DNA of 64,000 bases, taken from positions 62,001 to 126,000 of the forward strand of contig JBMNJI010000007.1 in the NCBI GenBank assembly GCA_050951585.1. Reading direction: 5' to 3'. The first letter of the stretch is position 1. Every line of letters begins with the position of its first letter. Below the pieces are notes generated by a model. It did no database searches. It was given only the letters and a program-made list of their open reading frames with translations, and was not told the DNA's origin. Positions 37,478 through 44,999 of this stretch are shown here, piece by piece. Source of the stretch: UBA3937 sp050951585. Its GTDB lineage: Bacteria > Bacillota > Peptococcia > DRI-13 > DTU073. The position numbers were made by a program, and so were the translations under genes.

Positions 37478-37897
37478 TCAAAGCTTTAGCACATACACAG
37501 TCTCTCCTTTAATTACGTCATCACTGGTCTCAATCAATGTTTTCCCGTCAATGCAAAAAGCCGGTCTTACTCCATTAGTGTGCTCTACGCTGACACTCCC
37601 CATTGTTGCATCAAAGCCCACTGACCATGCGGTAGTATGAAACTCAGTGTATGAGGTTCGCAACCACCAACCCGCCGCTATCCCTGTTTCCAGATAGGCA
37701 ATCCGGGACATGGAATTAGGAAAATATTTTAGAGCTTTCCCTTCCACAGCAGCCATTGAATAATCTTTTGTCAAACCTAGTTCCGTGTGTGATAATAAAA
37801 AGATTTTTCGGTTGATTTCTGTTGTCTCTTTTCCGCAACTACCCAGGCTTGACTTGGCGGTAATTACTATTTTGCTGTCAATTATTTGCTTTTGCAT
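37478..37897 (-). pseudogene. DUF6273-type lipoprotein, array copy 8, 5'-truncated
   Basis: 139 codons matching residues about 118-256 of the other copies. Homology stops abruptly at about 37910, so the signal peptide, ribosome site and promoter are missing. The first Met is an internal codon also present in copies 3 and 4. It keeps all variable blocks intact: TKDYSM, PNSMSRIAY, TSYTEFHTT and AWSVGFDATMGSVSVEHTN; the last is otherwise found only in copy 1. It cannot be made as a lipoprotein, but could act as a silent donor for gene conversion. Confidence 0.85.
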
Positions 37898-37961
37898 CTC
37901 GGGCGTAAAACATACATCCTGAATGGTGTAATTTCACATTTGACACTGTATCGGGATAAAT

Positions 37962-38013
37962 AAAAGCTCAGCCCTCCAGTAAACTTACCGCATTACTGAA
38001 GTTCTGAGCTTTT
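37962..38013 (-). terminator. terminator of the PTS regulon
   Basis: An outer 10-base stem (37962-37971 with 38004-38013) enclosing an inner CAGTAA/TTACTG pairing, followed on the minus strand by a T-rich tract. It closes the transcript ending with the HPr gene at 38052. Confidence 0.75.
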
Positions 38014-38051
38014 CTCCGCATCCACATAAACAAACAAAGCGTGCAAAAGCT

Positions 38052-38300
38052 TCATTTAAAAAAAGCCTGTAAAGCCATATCCGCGGCTTCTTCATCCTCA
38101 CCTTCGATAATCAGATATATTTTATCCCCTTGAGCAATCCCGGCAGAAAGAAGGGAAACAATGCTTTTGGCATTATAAACATTGTCTCCCTTTTCCACCA
38201 GAATCTCAGCCTGAAATTTAGAAGCCAGATCCACAAAAAGTACTGCGGGGCGGGCATGAAGTCCCGCTTCGTTCAGCACAAGTACCTGACGAATAATCAT
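38052..38300 (-). CDS. HPr-family phosphocarrier (second)
   Basis: 82-residue HPr-like protein with the phosphorylated His in GLHARPA (about residue 14) and the regulatory-site region NAKSIVSLLSAG (about 43-54), which has Ser at the HPr kinase position. It relays phosphate from EI to EII. GAGG precedes the ATG. Last gene of the PTS regulon and clearly different in sequence from the HPr at 39263, so it is not a recent copy. Confidence 0.88.
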   Translation of the reverse strand: MIIRQVLVLNEAGLHARPAVLFVDLASKFQAEILVEKGDNVYNAKSIVSLLSAGIAQGDKIYLIIEGEDEEAADMALQAFFK

Positions 38301-38309
38301 TTGTTTCCT

Positions 38310-39260
38310 CTATTTCCGGTCAAAGTAGATATTTTTCCCTGAGACAGAGACCGGAATGCCGACAACTATTTCTCCGGGAATTAACCCCAATTTCTTCGCT
38401 ACTGACCCGATGCGATACATGATGCGGTTATCGACATTAAACAGGCTGGCTGTTTTCGCCGCCGAGCCCAAGGCAACCCCTAGATCTATCAACCGCCATG
38501 CACAAAGGGGTCCGTCAAATTCCGCTCCTTTGACTTTTTTTAAATCGGCACATTGGTCATGACCACAGGCACCGCAATTCATCCCTCCTACCGCAGGATT
38601 ATCCAACGACAGCAATAAGATCGCACTGGAATTCCGCACATTTTCGCCATCGCGGTCATATTTCTCTCTCCCGGTTTCTTCTCCGTAACGCACCATTTCA
38701 TCGGCAAACTTGGCCACAGCCTCACCGCTGATAATTTTGATCCCGATAAAGTCCTGCCCTCTTCCCTTAGGTGCAGTTCTGGCGGAAATCGCCATATATT
38801 CAACAACCCTTACAATAGCATCATCAAATTCTGCCATTTCCTTCACTCCTTCCTTTCTTCGCGCTTCGCGCTCCTTTTCTGTCACATCTTCAACACTAAA
38901 ATCTTTATTCGACTCTATCCCTGAACTTTTTCCTTTTCCTTTGTTTTCATCGACGACTTCCTCAACCTCTTTGACCAGGCGATAAGGCTTCGTAATCACC
39001 CGTACAGGCAAAGAAAGAATGGCATGCCGCAAATCCCGCTTCAATTCCTGACTTAAACGCTGCGGCTTCGTCAATATCCGCTGGACCATCTCTTTCGCAT
39101 AAATAGTCAGTAATGTATCTTCGCTGAAAGGGACAACCCTTCCGCAATTTGCACATTCGGCATAGATCAGCACATTATTACTGTAAACAAGTTCATGTGC
39201 CCCCTCCTGTTGGCAGCCATTACAATAAAAATCGCACTGAATCCGCTTTATCGTAGCCAT
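38310..39260 (-). CDS. zinc-ribbon/DUF2148 fusion protein
   Basis: 316 residues in two parts. The N-terminal 95 residues have CNGC and CANC pairs, a likely zinc ribbon of the type called 'bh protein' next to PTS genes. A Glu/Lys-rich linker (about 95-145) follows. The C-terminal half matches the DUF2148 ferredoxin-like domain: SARTAPKGRGQD, NVRNSSAILLLSLDN, NCGACGHDQC and a later Cys in GPLCAWR. DUF2148 may bind an Fe-S cluster. It starts 2 bases after the first HPr stop and lies between two HPr genes. Function unknown. Confidence 0.75.
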   Translation of the reverse strand: MATIKRIQCDFYCNGCQQEGAHELVYSNNVLIYAECANCGRVVPFSEDTLLTIYAKEMVQRILTKPQRLSQELKRDLRHAILSLPVRVITKPYRLVKEVEEVVDENKGKGKSSGIESNKDFSVEDVTEKEREARRKEGVKEMAEFDDAIVRVVEYMAISARTAPKGRGQDFIGIKIISGEAVAKFADEMVRYGEETGREKYDRDGENVRNSSAILLLSLDNPAVGGMNCGACGHDQCADLKKVKGAEFDGPLCAWRLIDLGVALGSAAKTASLFNVDNRIMYRIGSVAKKLGLIPGEIVVGIPVSVSGKNIYFDRK

Positions 39261-39262
39261 TT

Positions 39263-39526
39263 TTATTCTCCAAAATTACTCTCAATTAATTCCACCAAAG
39301 CTTTTTCTGCCTCTTGTTCATCTTCACCGTCAATCACCAGCGTAATCTTTGTTCCCTGCGCAATGCCGCCTGATAAAACAGAAATAATGCTTTTCGCATT
39401 AATTGTTTTATCCTCTTTTTCAATCATGATACTGGACTTAAATTTACTGGCCTTTTGCACAAACATCGAAGCCGGACGTGCATGTAATCCTGTTTTGTTC
39501 ATTACGGTAATCTCTTTTTTAATCAT
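39263..39526 (-). CDS. HPr-family phosphocarrier (first)
   Basis: 87-residue HPr with GLHARPA (His about residue 15) and NAKSIISVLSGG (Ser about 46), both intact. AGGAGG precedes the ATG. It follows the LevR-type regulator by 76 bases. Together with the EI and EII genes it makes the regulon a complete phosphorelay. Confidence 0.92.
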   Translation of the reverse strand: MIKKEITVMNKTGLHARPASMFVQKASKFKSSIMIEKEDKTINAKSIISVLSGGIAQGTKITLVIDGEDEQEAEKALVELIESNFGE

Positions 39527-39602
39527 ATCATTTTCCTCCTAATCTTATAATAAAATTATCTGTGCCAAGCTCCTTAAGCGCAGGCAGAAGTTTTAGTACC
39601 GC

Positions 39603-42600
39603 CTAGGCAGGGCCCAATACATATTCTTTCTGCAGGGCCAAAATATTAAAAACCTCTTCTTCGTTCGCGGCCATTTTCAGCTTTTCAATGATGCAATTAT
39701 TATTAATGATCTTATAAACCCGGCGGAATTCATACTTCGATGCTTCATTAATCGCCAGCATAAAGACAATTGATACTTTGGCGTCATCACCCCAGTCAAT
39801 CGGCTCTTTTGCTCTTAAAACACCAATCGCCGGCAAGATAATATCTTCAGGAAAACCATGCGGTATCGCCAGATTATTGGCCAGAGCAGTAGAACCCAGT
39901 TTTTCTCTTTCCAAAACTCCCTTCAGATACTGCTCGGTTACATAGCCTCCCTTGACTAATAAATCATTTAGCATCACCAGAGCCTCATATTTGTCTTTCA
40001 CCGACGCGTCTAAAATAATTAACTCCCTTCGGAATAACGAAGCGCCTTCCCGATAAAAATCTCCGCCTCCTTTCAATTGATTCAGACCGGCATTGACAAG
40101 ATGCGTTAGTTTAGCTAGCCCTTCCCCTTTAAGAATCTCGGCCGCGGGAATAAACGGTACCTCCGGATACTTGGGGTTAACCGTTCCGACGATGGCCAAA
40201 ACACTCATATTCCGTCTGATCCGTTCAATCTGATCCAAAATATCTTTTTCATCCAAAACACCTAAAGTGACTACTTTGATCTGCGGATTAATCTCGTTAA
40301 TGCGCTCGGTTATCTTCTTTTGTATCAACTTCGCTGTACCTTCTCCGGTCAGGCATAAGCTAATAATCCCCATTTCGGTCTGACCAAAGGTCACGGTTTC
40401 CTGCAAAAACCCTAATTCGGCCGTCTTTTCTTTAATTAAGGAATCCGCTACATAGTCGAGGTCCGCGTCCGGAATAAGGACCTTGCGAACTGCTTCAATC
40501 ACCATCAAAGTATCAACCCTAGCCACGGTACGGGTTTTTATGCCGGTCTGCTGCGTAATCTGCAGGCCAAACCCGAGGGGCGAACCCATATCTACTAATA
40601 GTAATACACCTTTTTGCCGATTTACTTGCACCACCGCATCTAAAGTCCTTTGAAAGGCTACCTCCGGTTTTTCATCCAGGGCCATCTCCACAGTTTTCAC
40701 CAGATTTACTCCTAAAAGACGATTGGCTACCGAAGCCATTCCTTCTGCTACATGACCATGTGAGACCACAATCAGACCAATCGTATCCTGCGCCTTAACA
40801 TCCTTTTTTGAGAGAGTTTTTAGGTACATCGCAATAAAGCCCACTTCTTCCTCTGGTAATTCGATCCCTAAATAATAATTGGTGAGCGAAGCCATTTCTT
40901 GGGCGATTTTATACTCTTTCGGGTATTTTATTTTTACATTTTCCATCTGCGGATTAGTGATTTGTTTACCGCTTTTGATTCTTTCGACTGAAGCATTCAA
41001 ATGGGTAGCCAAACAATAAAACAAAGTATCATCGAGTTCGCCCAACCCCGCCGTGGCTATTTTGAGCATCCGCTGTACCATTTCCACAATTTTGGGTCCG
41101 ACGATCAGTTTTAAATCATCCTTGATGTATTTTTTCTTATTCTTTTTGATTTTCTCAATAATATTTTTGACCTTTGCTTCCAAATCATCGCCGATAATCT
41201 TATTGATTACCTCATTGGAAAAGCCTTGACCCAGTAATTTTTGATAGCTTTCCTCGATATTTTTATAAATCTCGTCCGGCAGACTGTAGAGATCATCATT
41301 AGCCACTGTTTCCAGTTGATCGGCCGAATGAGCATTGACCGAATCGTCCGGGTGAAAAACCAAATCGTCTGTAATAAACTGTTCGATTTCGGTGCGATTC
41401 CAGGTCACATTGAGCATTCCCTTGCCGACGTGTGTCGGTAAGGCACCCATATCAACAAAAATCCCATCAGCTCTGTTTTCCTTCGCTTTGGCCATATAGG
41501 TCAAAAAGCCGCGGGCACACGCAACCTGGATATCTGAGCGCAGCTGCCCGATATTTCCTAAACAGTCATAAACCAAAAGCGCCTTTATCGCCGTATATGA
41601 TACGGTGATCTTATTATTAATGCGGGCGGCTTCCTTCCGGAAAAACATTTTAATAATTTCAAACCTTTCCTCGGCCGGTCTGGCTGATAAAGGAGGCAAT
41701 TCAATGATCATGGGAATCCTGCGCCGAAAGGTCCCTAAGAGGCTGGTTTCAATATTTTCCGTTGTCGCGGCAATAAGCATGACCTGCGCGGAGAGGGTGG
41801 AACTGGTCTCCCCCAGCCGTCTGTATTTTCCTTTATCAATTAGTTGAAAAAGGATTTCCTGACCATCCGGCGGCAAACGATGTACTTCATCCAGAAAAAG
41901 GATACCCCCGTCAGCTTTGGACACTAAACCGTCCTTATCCGCTTCCGCCCCGGTAAAAGCCCCTTTTTTATAACCAAACAATTGGGCCAGCAGCAACTGA
42001 GGATTTTCCGCATAATCCGCGCAATTAAACACAACAAAAGGGAACTGCCCCGCTTTAAGATTTTTCACGAGTAAAGCAAATTTATACATTGATTCGGCGA
42101 GTTCACTTTTTCCGACCCCGGTCAGCCCGATAATCAGGGTATGCAAGCCATTAGGGGGATAAAGCACCGCGGCCTTGGCCTGCTCCACTTTAACCCGCAG
42201 GCTTCTGTCCCAACCGATCATTGTCGAGAAAGGATCAAGGAATTTGTCACCAAACACCTCATGCGAAGAATCAGTTAACCTGCTTCGGGTAGTATTCAAC
42301 AACTCCGGCAAGGCATGCTCACTCTCCCGAGGCTTCTCCGCAGGCTTTTGCCCGGTGCCGTCACCGCTTGCTTGTCTGCCCGGTTCTTCTTTTTTTATCT
42401 CGTTCAGCATTTTGGAAATGCTATATCTGGAGATGGCAAAACCACGCTTATTAATTTCGTTGGTTAAAGTCCTTTCGGAAAGGTCAGGGGATGCCGCTAA
42501 AACTTTTTTTATTTCCTTGATCAGATAAGGCTTCCTTCTTTCCCGGGAATCCGGCACATTGGAGGCTTGCCTCAACTGAGTTACTTCACTGCGATTTAAA

Positions 42601-42683
42601 AAAAGCCGTTTTGCCAACTCCTCATCAGTAAAAGGATTTTTTTTATCTTCCTTATTGATTAGTTGCAGCAACTGCTCTTTCAT
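39603..42683 (-). CDS. LevR-type sigma-54 activator with PRD and PTS domains
   Basis: 1026 residues. An N-terminal DNA-binding region (1-100) precedes a AAA+ domain with Walker A GLTGVGKS (186-193), the sigma-54-contact loop GAFTGA (241-246) and Walker B GGILFLDE (259-266). Then come a PRD (about 520-630), an EIIA-Man-like domain with SHGH (641-644), an EIIB-like stretch (about 770-830) and a C-terminal fructose-type EIIA with His942 in AIPHG. Its activity should depend on phosphorylation by HPr/EI and by the cognate EIIB. Two sigma-54 promoters in the region (44116-44131, 52996-53011) are the likely targets. AGGGGG precedes the ATG. Confidence 0.93.
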   Translation of the reverse strand: MKEQLLQLINKEDKKNPFTDEELAKRLFLNRSEVTQLRQASNVPDSRERRKPYLIKEIKKVLAASPDLSERTLTNEINKRGFAISRYSISKMLNEIKKEEPGRQASGDGTGQKPAEKPRESEHALPELLNTTRSRLTDSSHEVFGDKFLDPFSTMIGWDRSLRVKVEQAKAAVLYPPNGLHTLIIGLTGVGKSELAESMYKFALLVKNLKAGQFPFVVFNCADYAENPQLLLAQLFGYKKGAFTGAEADKDGLVSKADGGILFLDEVHRLPPDGQEILFQLIDKGKYRRLGETSSTLSAQVMLIAATTENIETSLLGTFRRRIPMIIELPPLSARPAEERFEIIKMFFRKEAARINNKITVSYTAIKALLVYDCLGNIGQLRSDIQVACARGFLTYMAKAKENRADGIFVDMGALPTHVGKGMLNVTWNRTEIEQFITDDLVFHPDDSVNAHSADQLETVANDDLYSLPDEIYKNIEESYQKLLGQGFSNEVINKIIGDDLEAKVKNIIEKIKKNKKKYIKDDLKLIVGPKIVEMVQRMLKIATAGLGELDDTLFYCLATHLNASVERIKSGKQITNPQMENVKIKYPKEYKIAQEMASLTNYYLGIELPEEEVGFIAMYLKTLSKKDVKAQDTIGLIVVSHGHVAEGMASVANRLLGVNLVKTVEMALDEKPEVAFQRTLDAVVQVNRQKGVLLLVDMGSPLGFGLQITQQTGIKTRTVARVDTLMVIEAVRKVLIPDADLDYVADSLIKEKTAELGFLQETVTFGQTEMGIISLCLTGEGTAKLIQKKITERINEINPQIKVVTLGVLDEKDILDQIERIRRNMSVLAIVGTVNPKYPEVPFIPAAEILKGEGLAKLTHLVNAGLNQLKGGGDFYREGASLFRRELIILDASVKDKYEALVMLNDLLVKGGYVTEQYLKGVLEREKLGSTALANNLAIPHGFPEDIILPAIGVLRAKEPIDWGDDAKVSIVFMLAINEASKYEFRRVYKIINNNCIIEKLKMAANEEEVFNILALQKEYVLGPA

Positions 42684-42720
42684 TTACTTTCCCCCTATGT
42701 CTAGAGTCAGACCAGAGTTT

Positions 42721-43482
42721 TCAACTATATGTACGGCCACCATCGAGGATAATTACTTGTCCGTTAATAAAACTGCCCAAATCAGAAGCCAAAAAAGCGG
42801 CCATATAGGCAACATCCTCCGGTAGCCCCAGTCTGCCGATGGGCACCTGCTTGATCAGTTTTTCCTGATCCTCCGCCGCAGGATAAAGCTTCATCAGAAA
42901 ATCAGTAACGATTAACGTTGGGGCAAGGACATTTGTCCGAATGCCTTTCGGTCCCAGGTATCGTGCTAAATTCCTGGCAAAGCCAACCATCGCCGCTTTG
43001 GACGCGGCGTAATGAGGCCCGCCTCCGCCGCCCGTATAGGCACCGGTGGAAGCAATATTGATAATGGAACCGTTTCCTGACGTGATCATATAAGGCAATA
43101 CTTCTTTTACACAATAAAAGGGTCCGAAAAGGTTGACCTTCATTGTCTGCTCGATTTCCGCAAAGGATAATTCCTCGATATTCTTTCTGGAGGTAACCCC
43201 CGCATTATTAACCAAAATATCAATTTTGCCGAATTTCTGCCCAACCTGCTCACACATCTTCTTTACTTCTTCCGGCTCACTAATATTGCCCTGCACAGGA
43301 ACGGCCTGCCCGCCCATTGTTTCAATCTCCCGTACCAGCTCTAATGCCGCTTCTTTGCTGCTCGCATAATTAACCGCCACCCTGGCCCCGCATTGGGCAA
43401 AAACATAGGCAATACTACGCCCGATTCCCCTAGAAGCACCTGTTATTAACGCTACTTTTCCCGCTAAATCAATCGTGAGCAC
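42721..43482 (-). CDS. SDR-family NAD(P)-dependent oxidoreductase
   Basis: About 253 residues, a classical short-chain dehydrogenase: TGASRGIG near the N-terminus, NNAG in mid-sequence, INIAS (catalytic Ser) and YAASK (catalytic Tyr and Lys), and a C-terminal INGQVIILDGG. A longer frame to 43677 overlaps the upstream gene and is unlike the family, so I start at GTG 43482 (GGAGG 13 bases upstream). It probably oxidises or reduces an intermediate of the sugar/polyol pathway encoded around it. Substrate unknown. Confidence 0.85.
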   Translation of the reverse strand: MLTIDLAGKVALITGASRGIGRSIAYVFAQCGARVAVNYASSKEAALELVREIETMGGQAVPVQGNISEPEEVKKMCEQVGQKFGKIDILVNNAGVTSRKNIEELSFAEIEQTMKVNLFGPFYCVKEVLPYMITSGNGSIINIASTGAYTGGGGGPHYAASKAAMVGFARNLARYLGPKGIRTNVLAPTLIVTDFLMKLYPAAEDQEKLIKQVPIGRLGLPEDVAYMAAFLASDLGSFINGQVIILDGGRTYS

Positions 43483-43564
43483 CTTAACTTGCGCGCCTCC
43501 TTTTTTCGCTTTTGCTATATTCTCTGCTGCTTTTCCGCTTTTTCCACTGTTCTTTGTACTATTG

Positions 43565-44065
43565 CTACTGCGCTGTCTTTTTTCTAGGTTCAACCTTCTT
43601 CGGCAAGGAGCGTTGCTCTTCTTCCGGATGCAATTTCTTTTCCCACTGTACCAGTTTAGCCATGAGCTCATCGCCATTACTTAGTTCCTTGGGAAATAAC
43701 CAATAACGGCCCCGCAAAAACCGATTGGGCCCAATGCGCAGAAGAATCTTCGTTGTTAAAGGAAACTTTTTTATTCTTAAATAGTTTAATTCAGCCCATT
43801 TAAACACATGAGACTGCCCAAAAGCATGAAAACTGATCTTTTCCTGGTCGTCCATAATTTTCGTCGGCTGATTTAAGGCAAATACCTCAAAAAGCAGTAA
43901 AACCGGTAATAATACTACTAAAGATTGATAGATCAGATTTTGGCGGTCATCAAGATAGGCGAAAATGCTCGCAACCAGCAGAAAAGTCATTAACAGCACC
44001 GGACCAAGGGAAGATAAAAGAACTTTTCCTGTCTTGTACTTATAGACCTTTATTTGCTCATCCAC
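43565..44065 (-). CDS. membrane protein with PH-like domain, unknown
   Basis: 166 residues with two membrane helices (about 15-37 and 45-63), then a beta-rich region (FHAFGQSHVFKWAELNYLRI...RGRYWLFPKE) resembling bacterial PH-like domains, and a basic tail. It is the first gene after the sigma-54 promoter at 44116-44131. A direct metabolic role is not obvious. It might be a membrane regulator or transport accessory; this is a guess. Confidence 0.6.
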   Translation of the reverse strand: MDEQIKVYKYKTGKVLLSSLGPVLLMTFLLVASIFAYLDDRQNLIYQSLVVLLPVLLLFEVFALNQPTKIMDDQEKISFHAFGQSHVFKWAELNYLRIKKFPLTTKILLRIGPNRFLRGRYWLFPKELSNGDELMAKLVQWEKKLHPEEEQRSLPKKVEPRKKTAQ

Positions 44066-44115
44066 CGAAACGCCCCCTTTAAGTGCGTTGTTAATATACT
44101 TAATAGAAATAACGT

Positions 44116-44131
44116 TGCAAAAAAAGTGCCA
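44116..44131 (-). promoter_or_regulatory. sigma-54 promoter (-24/-12)
   Basis: Minus-strand TGGCACTTTTTTTGCA matches the consensus TGGCAC-N5-TTGCW, with the GG and GC pairs at correct spacing. It lies about 50 bases upstream of the gene starting at 44065, and downstream genes include the LevR-type activator itself, suggesting positive autoregulation. Confidence 0.85.
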
Positions 44132-44158
44132 GCAACCGGCATATTTTGTTTTTATTTT

Positions 44159-44806
44159 TTACCTTTGCCCATATTTCTCGCTTATCCACCGGCGCAGTAC
44201 TTTGCATTCCTCTTGCTCCATCTCTTTTAGGTGCCCCATCATTTGCGCATAGAACGTGATCTTGGCCGCTTCTTCCACAATGACCGCATGAGAAAAGGCT
44301 GTATTAATATTCGGTCCTACCGCTAACATCCCATGATTGGACATTAACACCGCATACTTATCCTGCAGAGTTTCCGTCACAATTTCTGCCAGTTCTACTG
44401 TCCCCATGCGCCGGTATGGTGCGGTTTTAACAGGTTCTCCCACTAAAGCTGCCAACTCCGCGGCGATTAATGGAAACTCCACATCACATGACGCCCATGC
44501 CGTCGCAAAGACAGAATGCGTGTGCACAACACCAAAAACATCCTTTCTCTTGCGATAAACCATCGTATGCATCGGTGTCTCAATAGAAGGTGTCCGCGCA
44601 CCGTCGATCACTTTTCCCTGTTCGTCAACCACTACAACATCGGAGGGATCAAGGTCCTCATAATCCATGCCGCTAGGTGTAATACAGATATAGCCACTCT
44701 CAGGATCACGTAAACTAAAATTTCCAAAGGTCAGTGCGATTAATCCCATTGATTGAGCTTTTAAAGCATATTTAATAACTTGCTCCCGTTCACTTTTTAA
44801 CAGCAT
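44159..44806 (-). CDS. class II aldolase/adducin-family enzyme
   Basis: About 215 residues of the L-fuculose-1-phosphate aldolase/L-ribulose-5-phosphate epimerase/MtnB superfamily. Visible are the phosphate-binding TFGNFSLRDP (about residue 27), TPSGMDYEDL, the catalytic-type SIETPMH (about 73), zinc-binding HTHS (about 93) and a third His in SNHGMLAVG (about 155). ATG 44806 lies after AAGGAGAG. In this operon it should cleave a ketose 1-phosphate to dihydroxyacetone phosphate and an aldehyde, or act as a dehydratase. Its neighbour, the RuBisCO-like protein, recalls methylthioribose salvage and the related aldolase shunt. Confidence 0.85.
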   Translation of the reverse strand: MLLKSEREQVIKYALKAQSMGLIALTFGNFSLRDPESGYICITPSGMDYEDLDPSDVVVVDEQGKVIDGARTPSIETPMHTMVYRKRKDVFGVVHTHSVFATAWASCDVEFPLIAAELAALVGEPVKTAPYRRMGTVELAEIVTETLQDKYAVLMSNHGMLAVGPNINTAFSHAVIVEEAAKITFYAQMMGHLKEMEQEECKVLRRWISEKYGQR

Positions 44807-44926
44807 CGCAAACACTCTCCTTTTTCTGTTTTTCGAGGCATGATCTGCCCTTAATATATTCCTTGTCCTTGCATTTCTAGCATTTCCTTCTTCTTATTAT
44901 TAGATTAAGTAATTATTTTTATAAGC

Positions 44927-44968
44927 AATTCAGAGCTGGGAAAATTTCCTTTGCCCCAGCTCTGAATT
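44927..44968. repeat. perfect 14-bp hairpin between RLP and aldolase genes
   Basis: AATTCAGAGCTGGG (44927-44940) pairs with its complement at 44955-44968, loop of 14. Neither side has a strong T-run, so it may partly attenuate transcription or protect the RLP message from decay, rather than fully terminate. Confidence 0.65.
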
Positions 44969-44999
44969 ATAATGTTATACTATTTTGGTGTGCCCTTTA

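Larger units (their letters stand above)
30154..37910 (-). repeat. tandem array of eight about 1-kb lipoprotein units
   Basis: Gene ends at 30154, 31154, 32156, 33157, 34158, 35206, 36429 and 37478 give steps of 1000, 1002, 1001, 1001, 1048, 1223 and 1049 bases. Each unit comprises a lipoprotein gene plus about 230 bases of leader. The 1048-1049 steps carry a leader with about 48 extra bases. The 1223 step also includes the copied surface-gene fragment. The eighth copy is 5'-truncated. All are on the minus strand. Confidence 0.95.

Noticed and set aside
30154..37897. Diversity-generating retroelement as the source of lipoprotein variation
   Set aside because: No reverse transcriptase or template repeat is in the window. 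The differences are shared blocks, not scattered adenine-directed changes, so recombination explains them better. A distant retroelement cannot be excluded.
30154..37910. CRISPR-like repeat array
   Set aside because: Units are about 1 kb and protein-coding, with no short repeat-spacer structure and no cas genes.
37905..37940. Short inverted fragment of the lipoprotein gene next to truncated copy 8
   Set aside because: TCCTGAATG and a nearby GTAAT resemble the opposite strand of an internal gene segment, but the match is only about 14 bases with gaps and could be chance.
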